In this document: piece after piece, positions 25,005 through 34,200 of the stretch | Layout: every line of letters starts with the position of its first letter | Numbering within the stretch: the stretch's first letter is position 1 | Source of the DNA: Dactylosporangium fulvum | Lineage (GTDB): Bacteria; Actinomycetota; Actinomycetes; Mycobacteriales; Micromonosporaceae | NCBI RefSeq assembly: GCF_025137375.1 | Contig: NZ_CP073720.1 | Location: 2,008,501 to 2,072,500 of the forward strand | Direction of reading: 5' to 3' | Length of the DNA: 64,000 bases | The notes under the pieces: model-generated | Told to the model about the DNA's origin: nothing | Databases searched by the model: none | Seen by the model: only the letters and a program-made list of their open reading frames with translations | Position numbers and translations under genes: made by a program

Positions 25005-25712
25005 TCACTGCCGCGGCATCGCCGGTGACCACCGCACCGGGGGAGTTCCGGCCGCCACGAGTGCCGCGTTGATCTGGCTGAACGGGCGGCTGCCGAGGAA
25101 GCCGGCCGGGTTCATCGGGCTGGGGTGCCCGGCGCGTAGTACGACGTGCCGGTCGTTTGTCACCAGCGGTGCCTTCGCCTTCGCCGCCGCGCCCCACAGC
25201 ACGAACACGACGCGGTCCGCCTTCGCGTTCAGCGCCCGGATCGTGGCGTCGGTGATGTTCTCCCAACCGCGCCCCTTGTGCGAGTTCGGGGTGCCGGCGC
25301 GGACGGTCAGCACCGCGTTGAGCAGCATCACCCCTTGCCGGCACCACGCGGTCAGGTCACCCGACGGCGGCGGGTCCACCCCCAGGTCATCGCGCATCTC
25401 CTGGTACACGTTGCGCAGGGACGGCGGGACCGGGACGCCCGGCGGCACGCTGAAGCTCAGTCCATGGGCCTGTCCCGGCCGGACGTACGGATCCTGGCCG
25501 AGGATGAGGACCCGGGTCGCCGCGAGCGGGGACAGCTGGTACGCGGCATAGATGTCCTGCTTCCGCGGATACACCGTGGTGGACCGGTATTGCTCGACAA
25601 CAAACGAGGACAGCGCTGCCACGACAGCGGGGTCGACATATGGGGTGACCGCCTCGCGCCAGTCCTCGGGCAGGAAGTCCAGAAGGTACACAGGCTTCGC
25701 CGATACGGTCAT
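25005..25712 (-). CDS. ung: Uracil-DNA glycosylase, family 1
   Basis: 235 residues from ATG 25712. Motifs are RVLILGQDPYVRPGQAHGLS with the catalytic Asp, LLNAVLTVRAGTPNSHKGRG, VVFVLWGAAAKAKAPLV and AGHPSPMNPAGFLGSRPF with the Leu-loop His. The enzyme removes uracil from DNA. Motif A reads GQDPYV where most family-1 enzymes have GQDPYH, so a conserved active-site His is replaced by Val. It begins 36 bp from the stop of an MBL-gene fragment and lies within the accessory island, so it may be an accessory Ung copy. Confidence 0.9.
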   Translation of the reverse strand: MTVSAKPVYLLDFLPEDWREAVTPYVDPAVVAALSSFVVEQYRSTTVYPRKQDIYAAYQLSPLAATRVLILGQDPYVRPGQAHGLSFSVPPGVPVPPSLRNVYQEMRDDLGVDPPPSGDLTAWCRQGVMLLNAVLTVRAGTPNSHKGRGWENITDATIRALNAKADRVVFVLWGAAAKAKAPLVTNDRHVVLRAGHPSPMNPAGFLGSRPFSQINAALVAAGTPPVRWSPAMPRQ

Positions 25713-25747
25713 GGCCCGCAATCTATCGTCCGGTCAACGGGTCGGGT

Positions 25748-25939
25748 TCACCAGCCGCGTTCGCGCCACTCCGGCAGCGACGGGCGCTCGGCGCCGATGG
25801 TCGAGTTCGCCCCGTGTCCAGGGTAGAAGGTGACCCCATCCGGCAGGACGTCGAAGAGCTTCGTTGTCACGTCGTGGAACAGCGAGTCGAAGTTTCCCTT
25901 CGAGCCGAACGTGTTGCCGACCCCGCCCGGGAACAGCGT
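25748..25939 (-). pseudogene. Displaced 3' end of an MBL-fold hydrolase gene (fragment B)
   Basis: Open minus-strand tail of 63 codons: TLFPGGVGNTFGSKGNFDSL, then FHDVTTKLFDVLPDGVTFYP, GHGANSTIGAERPSLPEWRE and RGW-stop. It aligns to the C-terminal third of the intact gene at 28321-28917. Homology begins abruptly at the LFPGG codons and continues to the exact stop. The last 27 bases (25748-25774) are identical to those of fragment C at 27429-27455. The upstream sequence is unrelated. Confidence 0.85.
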
Positions 25940-26157
25940 CGGTGCTGGAAGGCCAACATCCAACGTCCTCGACGGCGACGGGCAACCCGTCAACGAATGG
26001 ACTGCAGGAGTTCGCCGTTGTCGGTCAAGATCCAGAAGGACCACCCGTTTCGGTTGGGGTTCACCGAGGGGTTGTGTGTGGCGTAGGTACGGATTTTTCT
26101 GCGTGCAGATGCGGAAGAAAAGTTGCTCAGACACGGAAGAAATGACAGGGTTCAGGA

Positions 26158-27426
26158 GTGGATGGCGCGCTGACTGGCATTGCTGACCGCAGGCTGACGC
26201 AGGTTCTGGCTGATCGGTTGAGTGAGGAGCCGACGGTCGTGCTGAACGGGCCGCGCACGGTCGGCAAAAGTACCTTGCTGAACGTGCTGGCGCAGCGACT
26301 CGGCACGGCGGTCATCGACTGTGACGACCCGGCGACCCGTGGGGCTGTTCGTAACGATCCGGGTCGCTTCGTGGCTGGGCCCGGACCAGTGCTCATTGAC
26401 GAGTTCCAGCATGTTCCGGAACTTCTCGATGCGATCAAGGCCGAACTCAACCGAGACCTGCGCCCCGGCCGGTTCGTGCTCGCCGGCTCGACCAGATATT
26501 CGACGCTGCCGCAGGCTGGTCAATCGTTGACGGGCAGGGTTGACATCATCGATGTGCTGCCCCTCGCTCAGATGGAGATCGATGGCGACCGGGACGAGCC
26601 GTTCGTTCATAGGCTGCTCAGTGGCGCATCGCCGGGAAGATCGGCGGAGTCGTCACCAACCAGCCGCGACGAGTACGCACGTCGGGTGACGTCAGGGGGC
26701 ATGCCCGTCGCGCTGCGGCGTCCGCCTGGCCGGTCACGTTCACGCTGGTTCAGCAACTATCTGGATCTGGTGATCGAGCGCGACGTGATCGAGCTGAGCC
26801 GCGTGCGGCAGCGGGAGATGCTTCCTCGCCTGCTGAACCAGCTTGCTGCGCGGTCGGGACAGGTGCTGAACATCGCGGCGACAGCGCAGGCGGTCGGCAT
26901 GGAGAAGAGCAGCGCGGAGAATTACCTTCGGCTGCTGGAAGCGGTGTTTCTGATCCACCGCCTCCCTGCCTGGGGCACGACATTGGGCTCGCGCGTCGCC
27001 CGTCAGCCGAAGGTGCATCTGGTCGACTCCGGTGTCATGGCGTGGCTGCTTGGACTGACGCCAGAGAAGATCGCGAAGTCTGATCCAGCGGTGCTGACCG
27101 AGTACGGACACCTGCTCGAGACGTTCGCCGTCGGCGAGGTTCTCAAACAGGTCAGCTGGTGGGACGCGCCGGTGTCCGTCGGGCACTTCCGGACGCCGGC
27201 CGCCGATGAAGTAGATCTCGTTCTCGAGCGCGACGATGGAGACGTCATCGCGTTCGAGATCAAGTCCGGAACGCGGGTCCACAACGAGGACCTGCGCGGA
27301 ATGCGGGCGCTTCGCGCTCGGCTCGGCAACCGCTTGATCGCTGGGCTTGTGCTGTATACGGGCGCCCTGGCCTATACCCACGATGACGGCACGCACGTCG
27401 TGCCCATCGATGCGCTCTGGAGGTAG
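26158..27426 (+). CDS. AAA-type ATPase with DUF4143 and C-terminal PD-(D/E)XK-like domain
   Basis: 422 residues from GTG 26158 (GGAG just upstream). Walker A is VVLNGPRTVGKSTLLNVLAQ and Walker B is GPVLIDEFQHVPELLDAIKA. A sensor-like FVLAGSTRYS and a winged-helix section (LLNQLAARSGQVLNIAATAQ) precede the DUF4143 core. Near the end, DEVDLVLERDDGDVIAFEIK has the nuclease-like D-x-ExK pattern. Proteins of this class are widespread, often in mobile regions, and their function is unresolved. The gene is flanked on both sides by MBL-gene tails B and C and ends 2 bp before C. It looks intact. Confidence 0.87.
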   Translation: MDGALTGIADRRLTQVLADRLSEEPTVVLNGPRTVGKSTLLNVLAQRLGTAVIDCDDPATRGAVRNDPGRFVAGPGPVLIDEFQHVPELLDAIKAELNRDLRPGRFVLAGSTRYSTLPQAGQSLTGRVDIIDVLPLAQMEIDGDRDEPFVHRLLSGASPGRSAESSPTSRDEYARRVTSGGMPVALRRPPGRSRSRWFSNYLDLVIERDVIELSRVRQREMLPRLLNQLAARSGQVLNIAATAQAVGMEKSSAENYLRLLEAVFLIHRLPAWGTTLGSRVARQPKVHLVDSGVMAWLLGLTPEKIAKSDPAVLTEYGHLLETFAVGEVLKQVSWWDAPVSVGHFRTPAADEVDLVLERDDGDVIAFEIKSGTRVHNEDLRGMRALRARLGNRLIAGLVLYTGALAYTHDDGTHVVPIDALWR

Positions 27427-27428
27427 GC

Positions 27429-27614
27429 TCACCAGCCGCGTTCGCGCCACTCCGGAAGGGAGGGGCGTTCAGCGCCCAACGTCGAGTCCTTCCCGTGGCC
27501 AGGGTGGAACTCCGTCTCGTCCGGGAACCGGTCGAAGAGCTTCGCCGACACGTCGTTGATCAGCGACTCGAAGTTCGCCTTGTCACCCCACGTGTTGCCG
27601 ACGCCGTCGGGGAA
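27429..27614 (-). pseudogene. Displaced 3' end of an MBL-fold hydrolase gene (fragment C)
   Basis: Open minus-strand tail of 61 codons: FPDGVGNTWGDKANFESLIN, then DVSAKLFDRFPDETEFHPGH, GKDSTLGAERPSLPEWRERG and W-stop. Homology to the intact gene and to fragment B starts at the same FPxG position and runs to the stop without frameshift. It differs from B by many substitutions, so B and C are not a recent duplication, although their final 27 bases are identical. Confidence 0.85.
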
Positions 27615-27638
27615 TGCGCACGCGACCGGAACAGTGGG

Positions 27639-28061
27639 TCAGGTGATCGAGCCCGGGGCGGCGACCCATACGGCCGGTTGGCCAGTCACCTTGACGATCT
27701 CGTCGAAGTCGTGGTCGTAGTGCACCAGGGTCAGGCTGGTCAGTTCGGCCGTGGCGGCGAGGAGCAGGTCGACCGCGCCGGCTGAGCGGTGTGCCACGGG
27801 CCGTCATGGTGGCCTGGACCTCGGTTGCGCGGCTGAAGACTCGGTCCGGCATCGCGACCCACGCGAACGTGGCGTTGAACAGCTCCGTCACTCTTCGCGG
27901 TCGGCCTTCGATCGGGCGCTGTACAGCAGTTCCAGCTCCGTGATCGGGCAGATACCTATGACGCCGGCGGTGATCTGTGATTGCCGTCGGGCGCGGACGT
28001 CGCGGTCGCGCAACAGGCGCACCACCGCGCTGGTGTCGACCAGGAACCGAGCCGGCGTCAT
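27639..28061 (-). pseudogene. VapC-type PIN-domain toxin broken by two frameshifts
   Basis: From ATG 28061 the frame reads [20 protein letters not shown] to ELELLYSARSKADREE and then stops. The PIN homology continues in other frames: VTELFNATFAWVAMPDRVFS after a shift near 27890, then AGAVDLLLAATAELTSLTLV and HYDHDFDEIV after a second near 27788, ending at 27639. All four acidic positions of a PIN ribonuclease can be traced across the frames. The start overlaps the vapB stop as ATGA. It is either a decayed toxin or two sequencing errors. Confidence 0.8.
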
Positions 28062-28267
28062 GCGCGGTACGTCGACTTGTCCAGCAGTTCATCGAAGGCT
28101 CCGGCCTCGCCGAGTTCGGCGAGGCGCGCGAGTGCCCTGGCCCGACGCAGCTGCTGCGCGGTCGAGCGCAGCGCGGTGTTGACGGTGTCCTTCTTGGTCT
28201 TGGTGCCGAGGAGCTCGGACGCCTCGGCGAGCGCTTCGTCGTCGATGTCGATGAGAACCTTGGTCAT
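28058..28267 (-). CDS. VapB-type antitoxin
   Basis: 69 residues from ATG 28267, with GAGGTGAT upstream: [20 protein letters not shown], then [20 protein letters not shown], a ribbon-helix-helix VapB of the VapB-family DUF2191 kind. The tail [17 protein letters not shown] would cover the toxin. It overlaps the broken vapC by four bases. Still intact although its partner toxin is not. Confidence 0.85.
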   Translation of the reverse strand: MTKVLIDIDDEALAEASELLGTKTKKDTVNTALRSTAQQLRRARALARLAELGEAGAFDELLDKSTYRA

Positions 28268-28280
28268 GACACATCACCTC

Positions 28281-28288
28281 GTATATAC
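28281..28288. promoter_or_regulatory. Candidate vapBC operator
   Basis: Perfect 8-bp palindrome GTATATAC 14 bp before the vapB start, in an AT-rich pocket that may also be the -10 region. Position-based assignment only. Confidence 0.3.
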
Positions 28289-28320
28289 CGCTTAGGGCTC
28301 CAGTACATAGGACCGCCGTC

Positions 28321-28917
28321 CTACCAGCCTCGGGCGCGCCACTCCGGGATGGACGGGCGCTCGGTGCCGAGCGTCGAGTCCTTGCCGTGGCCGGGGTAGA
28401 TCACCGTCGAGTCCGGCAGCGGGCCGAAGACCTTCTCCTCCAGGTCGTCCATCAAGGAGTTGAAGTCGGTCGGGTTTGTTGTCCGCCCAGGACCCCCGGG
28501 GAACAGGGAGTCGCCGGTGAAGAGGTGGCCGCCGTCCGGCTCGTAGTACAGCGCGATCGAGCCCGGCGTGTGCCCCACCAGGTGGATCACCGACAGTCGG
28601 CACGAACCCACCGACACCACGTCGCCCTCGGCCAGCGTGTCCGTGACCACCGGGATCTCCGGGGCGTCGGCGGCGTGGGCCAGCGACGCGGCGCCCGTGG
28701 CCGACACCACCTCGGACAGCGCCTGCCAGTGATCGGCGTGCCGGTGCGTGGTGACCACCGCCGAGATGCCCTCCGGGCCGATCAGCGACAGCAGCCGCGA
28801 CGGCTCGTTCGCGGCGTCGATGAGCACGCCCTCGCCGGTCGATCGGCAGCGCAGCAGGTACGCATTGTTGTCCATCGGCCCGACCGAGAGCTTCGTGATC
28901 GAGAGGTCCGACGTCAT
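28321..28917 (-). CDS. MBL-fold metallo-hydrolase (intact copy)
   Basis: 198 residues from ATG 28917, chosen because it overlaps the upstream stop (ATGA) and has GGAGG seven bases before it. Metal-binding motifs are THRHADHWQAL, LVGHTPGSIAL and TGDSLFPGGPG, and the YPGHGKDSTLG His is also present. Such glyoxalase-II-like proteins are hydrolases of unknown substrate, often linked to mycothiol chemistry; the neighbouring mycothiol-dependent-type gene fits that. Its 3' half differs from the displaced tails B and C, suggesting that it was replaced by insertion at the LFPGG codons. Confidence 0.9.
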   Translation of the reverse strand: MTSDLSITKLSVGPMDNNAYLLRCRSTGEGVLIDAANEPSRLLSLIGPEGISAVVTTHRHADHWQALSEVVSATGAASLAHAADAPEIPVVTDTLAEGDVVSVGSCRLSVIHLVGHTPGSIALYYEPDGGHLFTGDSLFPGGPGRTTNPTDFNSLMDDLEEKVFGPLPDSTVIYPGHGKDSTLGTERPSIPEWRARGW

Positions 28918-29591
28918 TTCCATGCCTCCAGGGACGGGAGTTCGCCGCTCAGCCCGGCACCGTCGCTGCGGCCGGTGAGCCACGCCGCGAGCAGGTTCAC
29001 CGGACCGGTCACGACCGGTGCGCCCTCGACGACCAGCAGGTGGGTGCCTGTCTCGTCGACCAGGGACGCCGGGCGCGGGGTGGCCGGGTCGTGCAGGAGC
29101 CGCTGCGCGAAGGCGAGCGGCCAGTCGGGTGGACCGTATCCGGCGTCGAGATCCACGTGGTGCAGCTCAACCTCGCAGATCCGCGACCAGACCAGTCGCG
29201 CGGCCGGGAGCTCCGTGCCCGACGGGAGGGCGACCGTCGCCGACCAGGCCTCGGCCGGCAGGTCGTCGATCGCGGACCGCAGCCGTCCGGCGGCGGTGGA
29301 GAGGTCGTCGAGCTGCTCCTGCGGCGGCCGTCCGGCGCCCGCCGCGATGTCCGCGTCACGTGCCTCGGCGGTGGCGTATGCGGGGGTCCGGACGCCGGTC
29401 CGCGCCCAGGTGAGCAGGTTGACGTACGCGTCGGCGTTGCGGGCCAGGTGCGTCACCACGTGGCCGCGCGTCCAGCCGGGGCAGAGCGACGGGCCGCTGA
29501 GGCCGTTGCCGTCGAGGGTTCGCACGGTGGCGAGGAGTCGGTCGGTGGCGCGATCCAGTTCCGCGCTCAGGACAAGCGGGTCAGCCGTCAC
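28914..29591 (-). CDS. Maleylpyruvate isomerase-family mycothiol-dependent enzyme (MDMPI/DinB fold)
   Basis: 225 residues from GTG 29591. LCPGWTRGHVVTHLARNADA is the MDMPI N-terminal motif with a metal-binding His. EVELHHVDLDAGYGPPDWPL gives the second His cluster, and VVTGPVNLLAAWLTGRS is the C-terminal SCP2-like piece. Members use mycothiol as cofactor. It is translationally coupled (ATGA) to the MBL-fold hydrolase, a common actinobacterial pair. Confidence 0.9.
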   Translation of the reverse strand: MTADPLVLSAELDRATDRLLATVRTLDGNGLSGPSLCPGWTRGHVVTHLARNADAYVNLLTWARTGVRTPAYATAEARDADIAAGAGRPPQEQLDDLSTAAGRLRSAIDDLPAEAWSATVALPSGTELPAARLVWSRICEVELHHVDLDAGYGPPDWPLAFAQRLLHDPATPRPASLVDETGTHLLVVEGAPVVTGPVNLLAAWLTGRSDGAGLSGELPSLEAWK

Positions 29592-29600
29592 CGACCCAGA

Positions 29601-30047
29601 CTATCTTTGCCGGACCCCCACCGCTGGCGGCAAGGCACCGACGGCCCAGTGCAGCTCGTCCTCCCAGTCCGCCACGCTCAGGTCGACGGTCTCGAACGAG
29701 AGCCGGGCGCCGATCGGCTTGCCGAGGTAGCCCGCGAAGAGATCGTGGACGGCGATGAGCCGCTGGCCGACCGCGGCGGCCGCCGGGTCCGGGCCCGCGG
29801 CGCGGCGGACCTCCAGCCTTCCGTACACGCCCATGTCGGCGTCGGTACCGCGGTCCTCCACGATCACGTCGAGGATCTCGTCCTCAGCACCCACGTGGAA
29901 GCCGTACGAAATGTCGCCGAACGTCAGCCAGAACCGCATCAGCGAGTCGTCCTGTCCCGGCGAGACGTGCCACTGGACGTCGGCCCGGTCGAGGCGGCGG
30001 CCGACGGCGCTGGCCAGCACATGGGAGGGGAGCACGCACCCGACCAT
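29601..30047 (-). CDS. Hypothetical protein, 148 aa
   Basis: ATG 30047 gives MVGCVLPSHVLASAVGRRLD. A mixed alpha/beta protein with FWLTFGDISYGFHVGAEDEI and LDVIVEDRGTDADMGVYGRL strands, then FAGYLGKPIGARLSFETVDL and LHWAVGALPPAVGVRQR. No named domain is recognised. It lies 9 bp upstream of the MDMPI gene and probably heads the same minus-strand operon, with the promoter in the gap before rsgA. Confidence 0.65.
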   Translation of the reverse strand: MVGCVLPSHVLASAVGRRLDRADVQWHVSPGQDDSLMRFWLTFGDISYGFHVGAEDEILDVIVEDRGTDADMGVYGRLEVRRAAGPDPAAAAVGQRLIAVHDLFAGYLGKPIGARLSFETVDLSVADWEDELHWAVGALPPAVGVRQR

Positions 30048-30125
30048 AGTCGCGATATTCGGTTTCGCGGCGGGGACGCGCTGCCTACCGTGGATTTCCG
30101 AACGCCCGTACGGACAAGGAAGCAG

Positions 30126-31157
30126 ATGACCATCGACCTGTCGGCCCTCGGCTGGGACGACGCCTTCGCCGCGGCCTACGCGCAACACGACCTGCCCGGT
30201 CAGCGACCGGCGCGGGTGAGTCGCGTGGACCGGGGGATCTGCACGGCGCTGGCGGCCGACGGTCCGGTGCGGGCGAGCCTGGCGGGTGGCCTGCTGGCCC
30301 GCGCCGCCCGGGACGCGGCGGCCCTGCCGTGCGCGGGGGACTGGCTGGTCGTGCGCAACTGGCCCGACGGCCGGCTGACGGCGGAGGCGGTCCTGCCCCG
30401 GCGCACCGCGATCGTCCGCGCGGTGGCCGGCGAGGAGTCGTTCGGCCAGATGCTCGCCGCCAACGTCGACGCCGTGGCCGTGGTCGAACCGGTTGATCCG
30501 TCGCCCGACCTGGGCCGTATCGAGCGCCTGCTGGCCCTCGCCTGGGAGTCGGGTGCCAAACCATTGCTCGTACTGACCAAGGCCGACCTCGCCGCCGATC
30601 CGCTCGCGCTGGCGGAGCAGATGCCGGGGCGGGAGTCCGGGGTGGAGGTCCACGCCGTGAGCGCCCGCACCGGGATGGGCGTCGACGCCCTGCGACCGCT
30701 CGTCGCGCCCGGCCGCACGCTGGGTCTGCTCGGCCAGTCCGGCGCCGGGAAGTCGAGCCTGGTCAACGCCCTTGCCGGCGCGCCGGTGATGCACACCCAG
30801 ACGCTGCGCGCCGACGGTCGAGGACGGCATACGACCACATATCGGGCACTGATTCCCATGCCGGGCGGCGGTGCGGTGCTCGACACGCCCGGCATCCGTC
30901 TCGTCGGCATGTTCGACACGGCCAGCGGGCTCGACCGGGCATTCGCCGATGTGACCGAGCTCGCGGCGCTCTGCCGGTTCCAGGACTGCAACCACGCGGG
31001 CGAGCCGGGCTGCGCGGTCCGGGAGGCGGTCGAGGACGGCACATTGAGCCCGCGACGCTTCGCCCATTGGCAGAAACTGCAGAAAGAGCAGATGCTTGCA
31101 TCGGTACGGCGAATGAAGCGCGAAAGCCGCGAACGTCGCCGGCCGGCCCGGCCCTAG
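30126..31157 (+). CDS. rsgA: Ribosome small-subunit-dependent GTPase A
   Basis: 343 residues from ATG 30126. Circularly permuted GTPase order is clear: VVEPVDPSPDLGRIERLLAL, G4 LTKADL, G1 LGQSGAGKSSLVNALAG, the G2 region HTTTYRAL and G3 LDTPGIRLVG. The C-terminal zinc motif is CRFQDCNHAGEPGCAVREAV. The N-terminal OB-like domain occupies about 1-95. RsgA assists 30S maturation. The last residues are basic ([15 protein letters not shown]) and suit rRNA contact. Confidence 0.93.
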   Translation: MTIDLSALGWDDAFAAAYAQHDLPGQRPARVSRVDRGICTALAADGPVRASLAGGLLARAARDAAALPCAGDWLVVRNWPDGRLTAEAVLPRRTAIVRAVAGEESFGQMLAANVDAVAVVEPVDPSPDLGRIERLLALAWESGAKPLLVLTKADLAADPLALAEQMPGRESGVEVHAVSARTGMGVDALRPLVAPGRTLGLLGQSGAGKSSLVNALAGAPVMHTQTLRADGRGRHTTTYRALIPMPGGGAVLDTPGIRLVGMFDTASGLDRAFADVTELAALCRFQDCNHAGEPGCAVREAVEDGTLSPRRFAHWQKLQKEQMLASVRRMKRESRERRRPARP

Positions 31158-31163
31158 GTGTGA

Positions 31164-31192
31164 CGCCCGGCGAGAGTCCCTCGTTCGGGCGC
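31164..31192 (+). terminator. Weak hairpin after rsgA
   Basis: An imperfect stem (CGCCCG with CGGGCG and an inner CGAG with CTCG) starting 7 bp after the rsgA stop. No U-tract. Confidence 0.4.
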
Positions 31193-31277
31193 GGAAAAAT
31201 GTCATACCCCCTGGCTAGAGTTGTCGGCTGGCACCGTGACGGTGTTCGAACCGGACAAATCACTGCCAAGGGGAAGC

Positions 31278-34200
31278 ATGTCCGACCGCTTGATCATCCG
31301 TGGCGCACGCGAGCACAACCTTCGCGACGTCAGTCTTGACCTGCCGCGCGACGCGATGATCGTGTTCACCGGTCTGTCCGGCTCCGGCAAGTCGAGCCTG
31401 GCGTTCGACACGATCTTCGCGGAGGGGCAGCGGCGTTACGTCGAGTCGCTGTCCTCCTATGCGCGACAGTTCCTCGGCCAGATGGACAAGCCCGACGTCG
31501 ACTTCATCGAGGGCCTGTCCCCGGCGGTCTCCATCGACCAGAAGTCGACCTCGCGCAACCCGCGCTCGACGGTCGGCACCATCACCGAGGTCTACGACTA
31601 TCTCCGTCTGCTCTACGCGCGCGTCGGCGAGCCGCACTGCCCGATCTGCGGTGAGGCGATCACCAAGCAGACCCCGCAGCAGATCGTCGACCGGGTCCTC
31701 GCCATGGACGAGGGCACCCGGTTCCAGGTGCTCGCACCGGTCGTCCGCGGGCGCAAGGGGGAATACGTCGACCTGTTCAGCGAGCTGCAGTCCAAGGGCT
31801 ACGCGCGCGCCCGGATCGACGGCGTCGTCCACCCGCTGACCGACCCGCCGAAGCTCAAGAAGCAGGAGAAGCACACGATCGAGGTGGTCGTCGACCGGCT
31901 CGCCGTGAAGTCCAGCGCCAAGCAGCGGCTCACCGACTCCGTCGAGACCGCCCTCAAGCTCGCCGCCGGCATCGTCATCCTGGAGTTCGTCGACCTGCCC
32001 GAGGACGACGAGCACCGCGAGCGGCTGTTCTCCGAGCACCTGGCCTGCCCCAACGAGCACCCGCTGTCGATCGAGGACCTCGAGCCGCGCTCGTTCTCCT
32101 TCAACGCGCCCTATGGCGCCTGCCCCGACTGCACCGGCATCGGCACCAAGAAAGAGGTCGACCCGGAGCTGATCGTCCCCGACCCGGAGCGCACGCTGCG
32201 TGAGGGAGCGATCGCGCCGTGGGCATCGGGCCACACGCTCGACTACTTCCTCCGCCTGCTCGAGGCGCTCGGCGACGACGAGGGCTTCAACCTCGACACC
32301 CCGTGGCGCGCGATCTCCTCCCGCGGGCAGAAGGCGATCCTCCACGGCTCCGAGGATCAGGTCCACGTCCGGTACCGCAACAAGTACGGCCGCGAGCGCT
32401 CCTACTACACCGGCTTCGAAGGCGTGGTGCAGTGGATCGAGCGGCGGCACGCCGACACGGAGAGCGACTGGTCCCGGGACAAGTACGAGGGCTACATGCG
32501 CGACGTGCCGTGCGCCACGTGCGGCGGCAGCCGGCTCAAGCCGGAGATCCTCGCGGTCACGATCGCCGGGCACAGCATCGCCGACATCTGCGCCCTGTCC
32601 GTCGGCGACTGCGCCGAACTGCTCGGCGCGATGACCCTCACCGACCGGCAGAAGATGATCGCCGAGCGGGTGCTCAAGGAGATCAACGCCCGGCTGCGCT
32701 TCCTCGTCGACGTCGGCCTCGACTACCTCTCGCTCGACCGCGCCGCCGGCACCCTGTCCGGTGGTGAGGCGCAGCGCATCCGCCTCGCCACGCAGATCGG
32801 CTCCGGCCTGGTCGGCGTGCTCTATGTCCTCGACGAGCCGAGCATCGGCCTGCACCAGCGGGACAACCACCGGCTGATCGAGACGCTGACCAGGCTCAAG
32901 CGCCTGGGCAACACGCTGATCGTCGTCGAGCACGACGAGGACACCATCCGCACCGCGGACTGGATCGTCGACATCGGGCCGGGCGCGGGCGAGCACGGCG
33001 GCCGGGTCGTGCACAGCGGGCCGTACGAGGAGCTTGTGAAGGCCGAGGAGTCGGTCACCGGCGCCTACCTCGCGGGCCGCAAGAGCATCCCGACCCCGCA
33101 GATCCGCCGGCCCCGCACGCCCGGCCGCGAGCTGGTCGTCATCGGCGCCCGCGAGCACAACCTGCGCAACCTGACCGTGTCCTTCCCGCTCGGCCAGTTC
33201 GTGGCGGTCACCGGCGTGTCCGGCTCCGGCAAGTCGACGCTGGTCAACGACATCCTTCATGCGGTGCTGGCGAACACCGTCAACGGCGCGCGTCTCGTCC
33301 CCGGCCGGCACACCCGGATCTCCGGGCTCGACAACGTCGACAAGGTCGTCGGCGTCGACCAGTCGCCCATCGGGCGCACGCCGCGGTCCAACCCGGCCAC
33401 CTACACGGGTGTGTTCGACAACATCCGCAAGCTGTTCGCGGAGACGACCGAGGCGAAGGTCCGCGGCTACGGTCCGGGCAGGTTCTCCTTCAACGTCAAG
33501 GGCGGCCGCTGCGAGGCGTGCGCCGGCGACGGCACGATCAAGATCGAGATGAACTTCCTGCCCGACGTCTACGTGCCGTGCGAGGTCTGCAAGGGCGCGC
33601 GGTACAACCGGGAGACGCTCGAGGTGCACTACAAGGGCCGGACGATCGCCGAGATCCTCGACATGCCGATCGAGGAGGCCGCGTCGTTCTTCGAGGCGAT
33701 CCCGGCGATCTACCGTCACCTGAAGACCCTCAACGACGTCGGCCTCGGTTATGTCCGGCTCGGCCAGCCGGCCCCGACGCTCTCCGGCGGCGAGGCCCAG
33801 CGCGTGAAGCTCGCGTCGGAGCTGCAGAAGCGCTCGACGGGCCGGACGGTCTACGTGCTCGACGAGCCGACGACCGGCCTGCACTTCGAGGACATCCGCA
33901 AGCTGCTGCTGGTCCTGCAGAGCCTCGTCGACAAGGGCAACACGGTGATCGTCATCGAGCACAACCTCGACGTGATCAAGGCCGCCGACTGGGTCATCGA
34001 CATGGGCCCGGAGGGCGGCCACAAGGGCGGCACGGTCGTCGCCGCCGGCACGCCGGAAGAGGTGGCCGAGCTGGAGGAGAGCCACACGGGCAAGTTCCTG
34101 CGCCCGGTCCTCGGCCTGGCGGGCCCGGCGACCGGCGCCGACACGTCCGCCCGCGACCGAGCCACCAAGGCCAACGGCGCGGCCAAGACCAACGGTGGAG

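Noticed and set aside
25748..26134. Longer ORF fused to MBL tail B
   Set aside because: The upstream half has no MBL similarity, and homology starts abruptly at LFPGG, so it is a junction artefact rather than a gene.
31241..31254. LexA/SOS box before uvrA (GTGTTCGAAC)
   Set aside because: Only a TTCGAA palindrome is present. The spaced actinobacterial SOS box (CGAAC-N4-GTTCG) is not seen.
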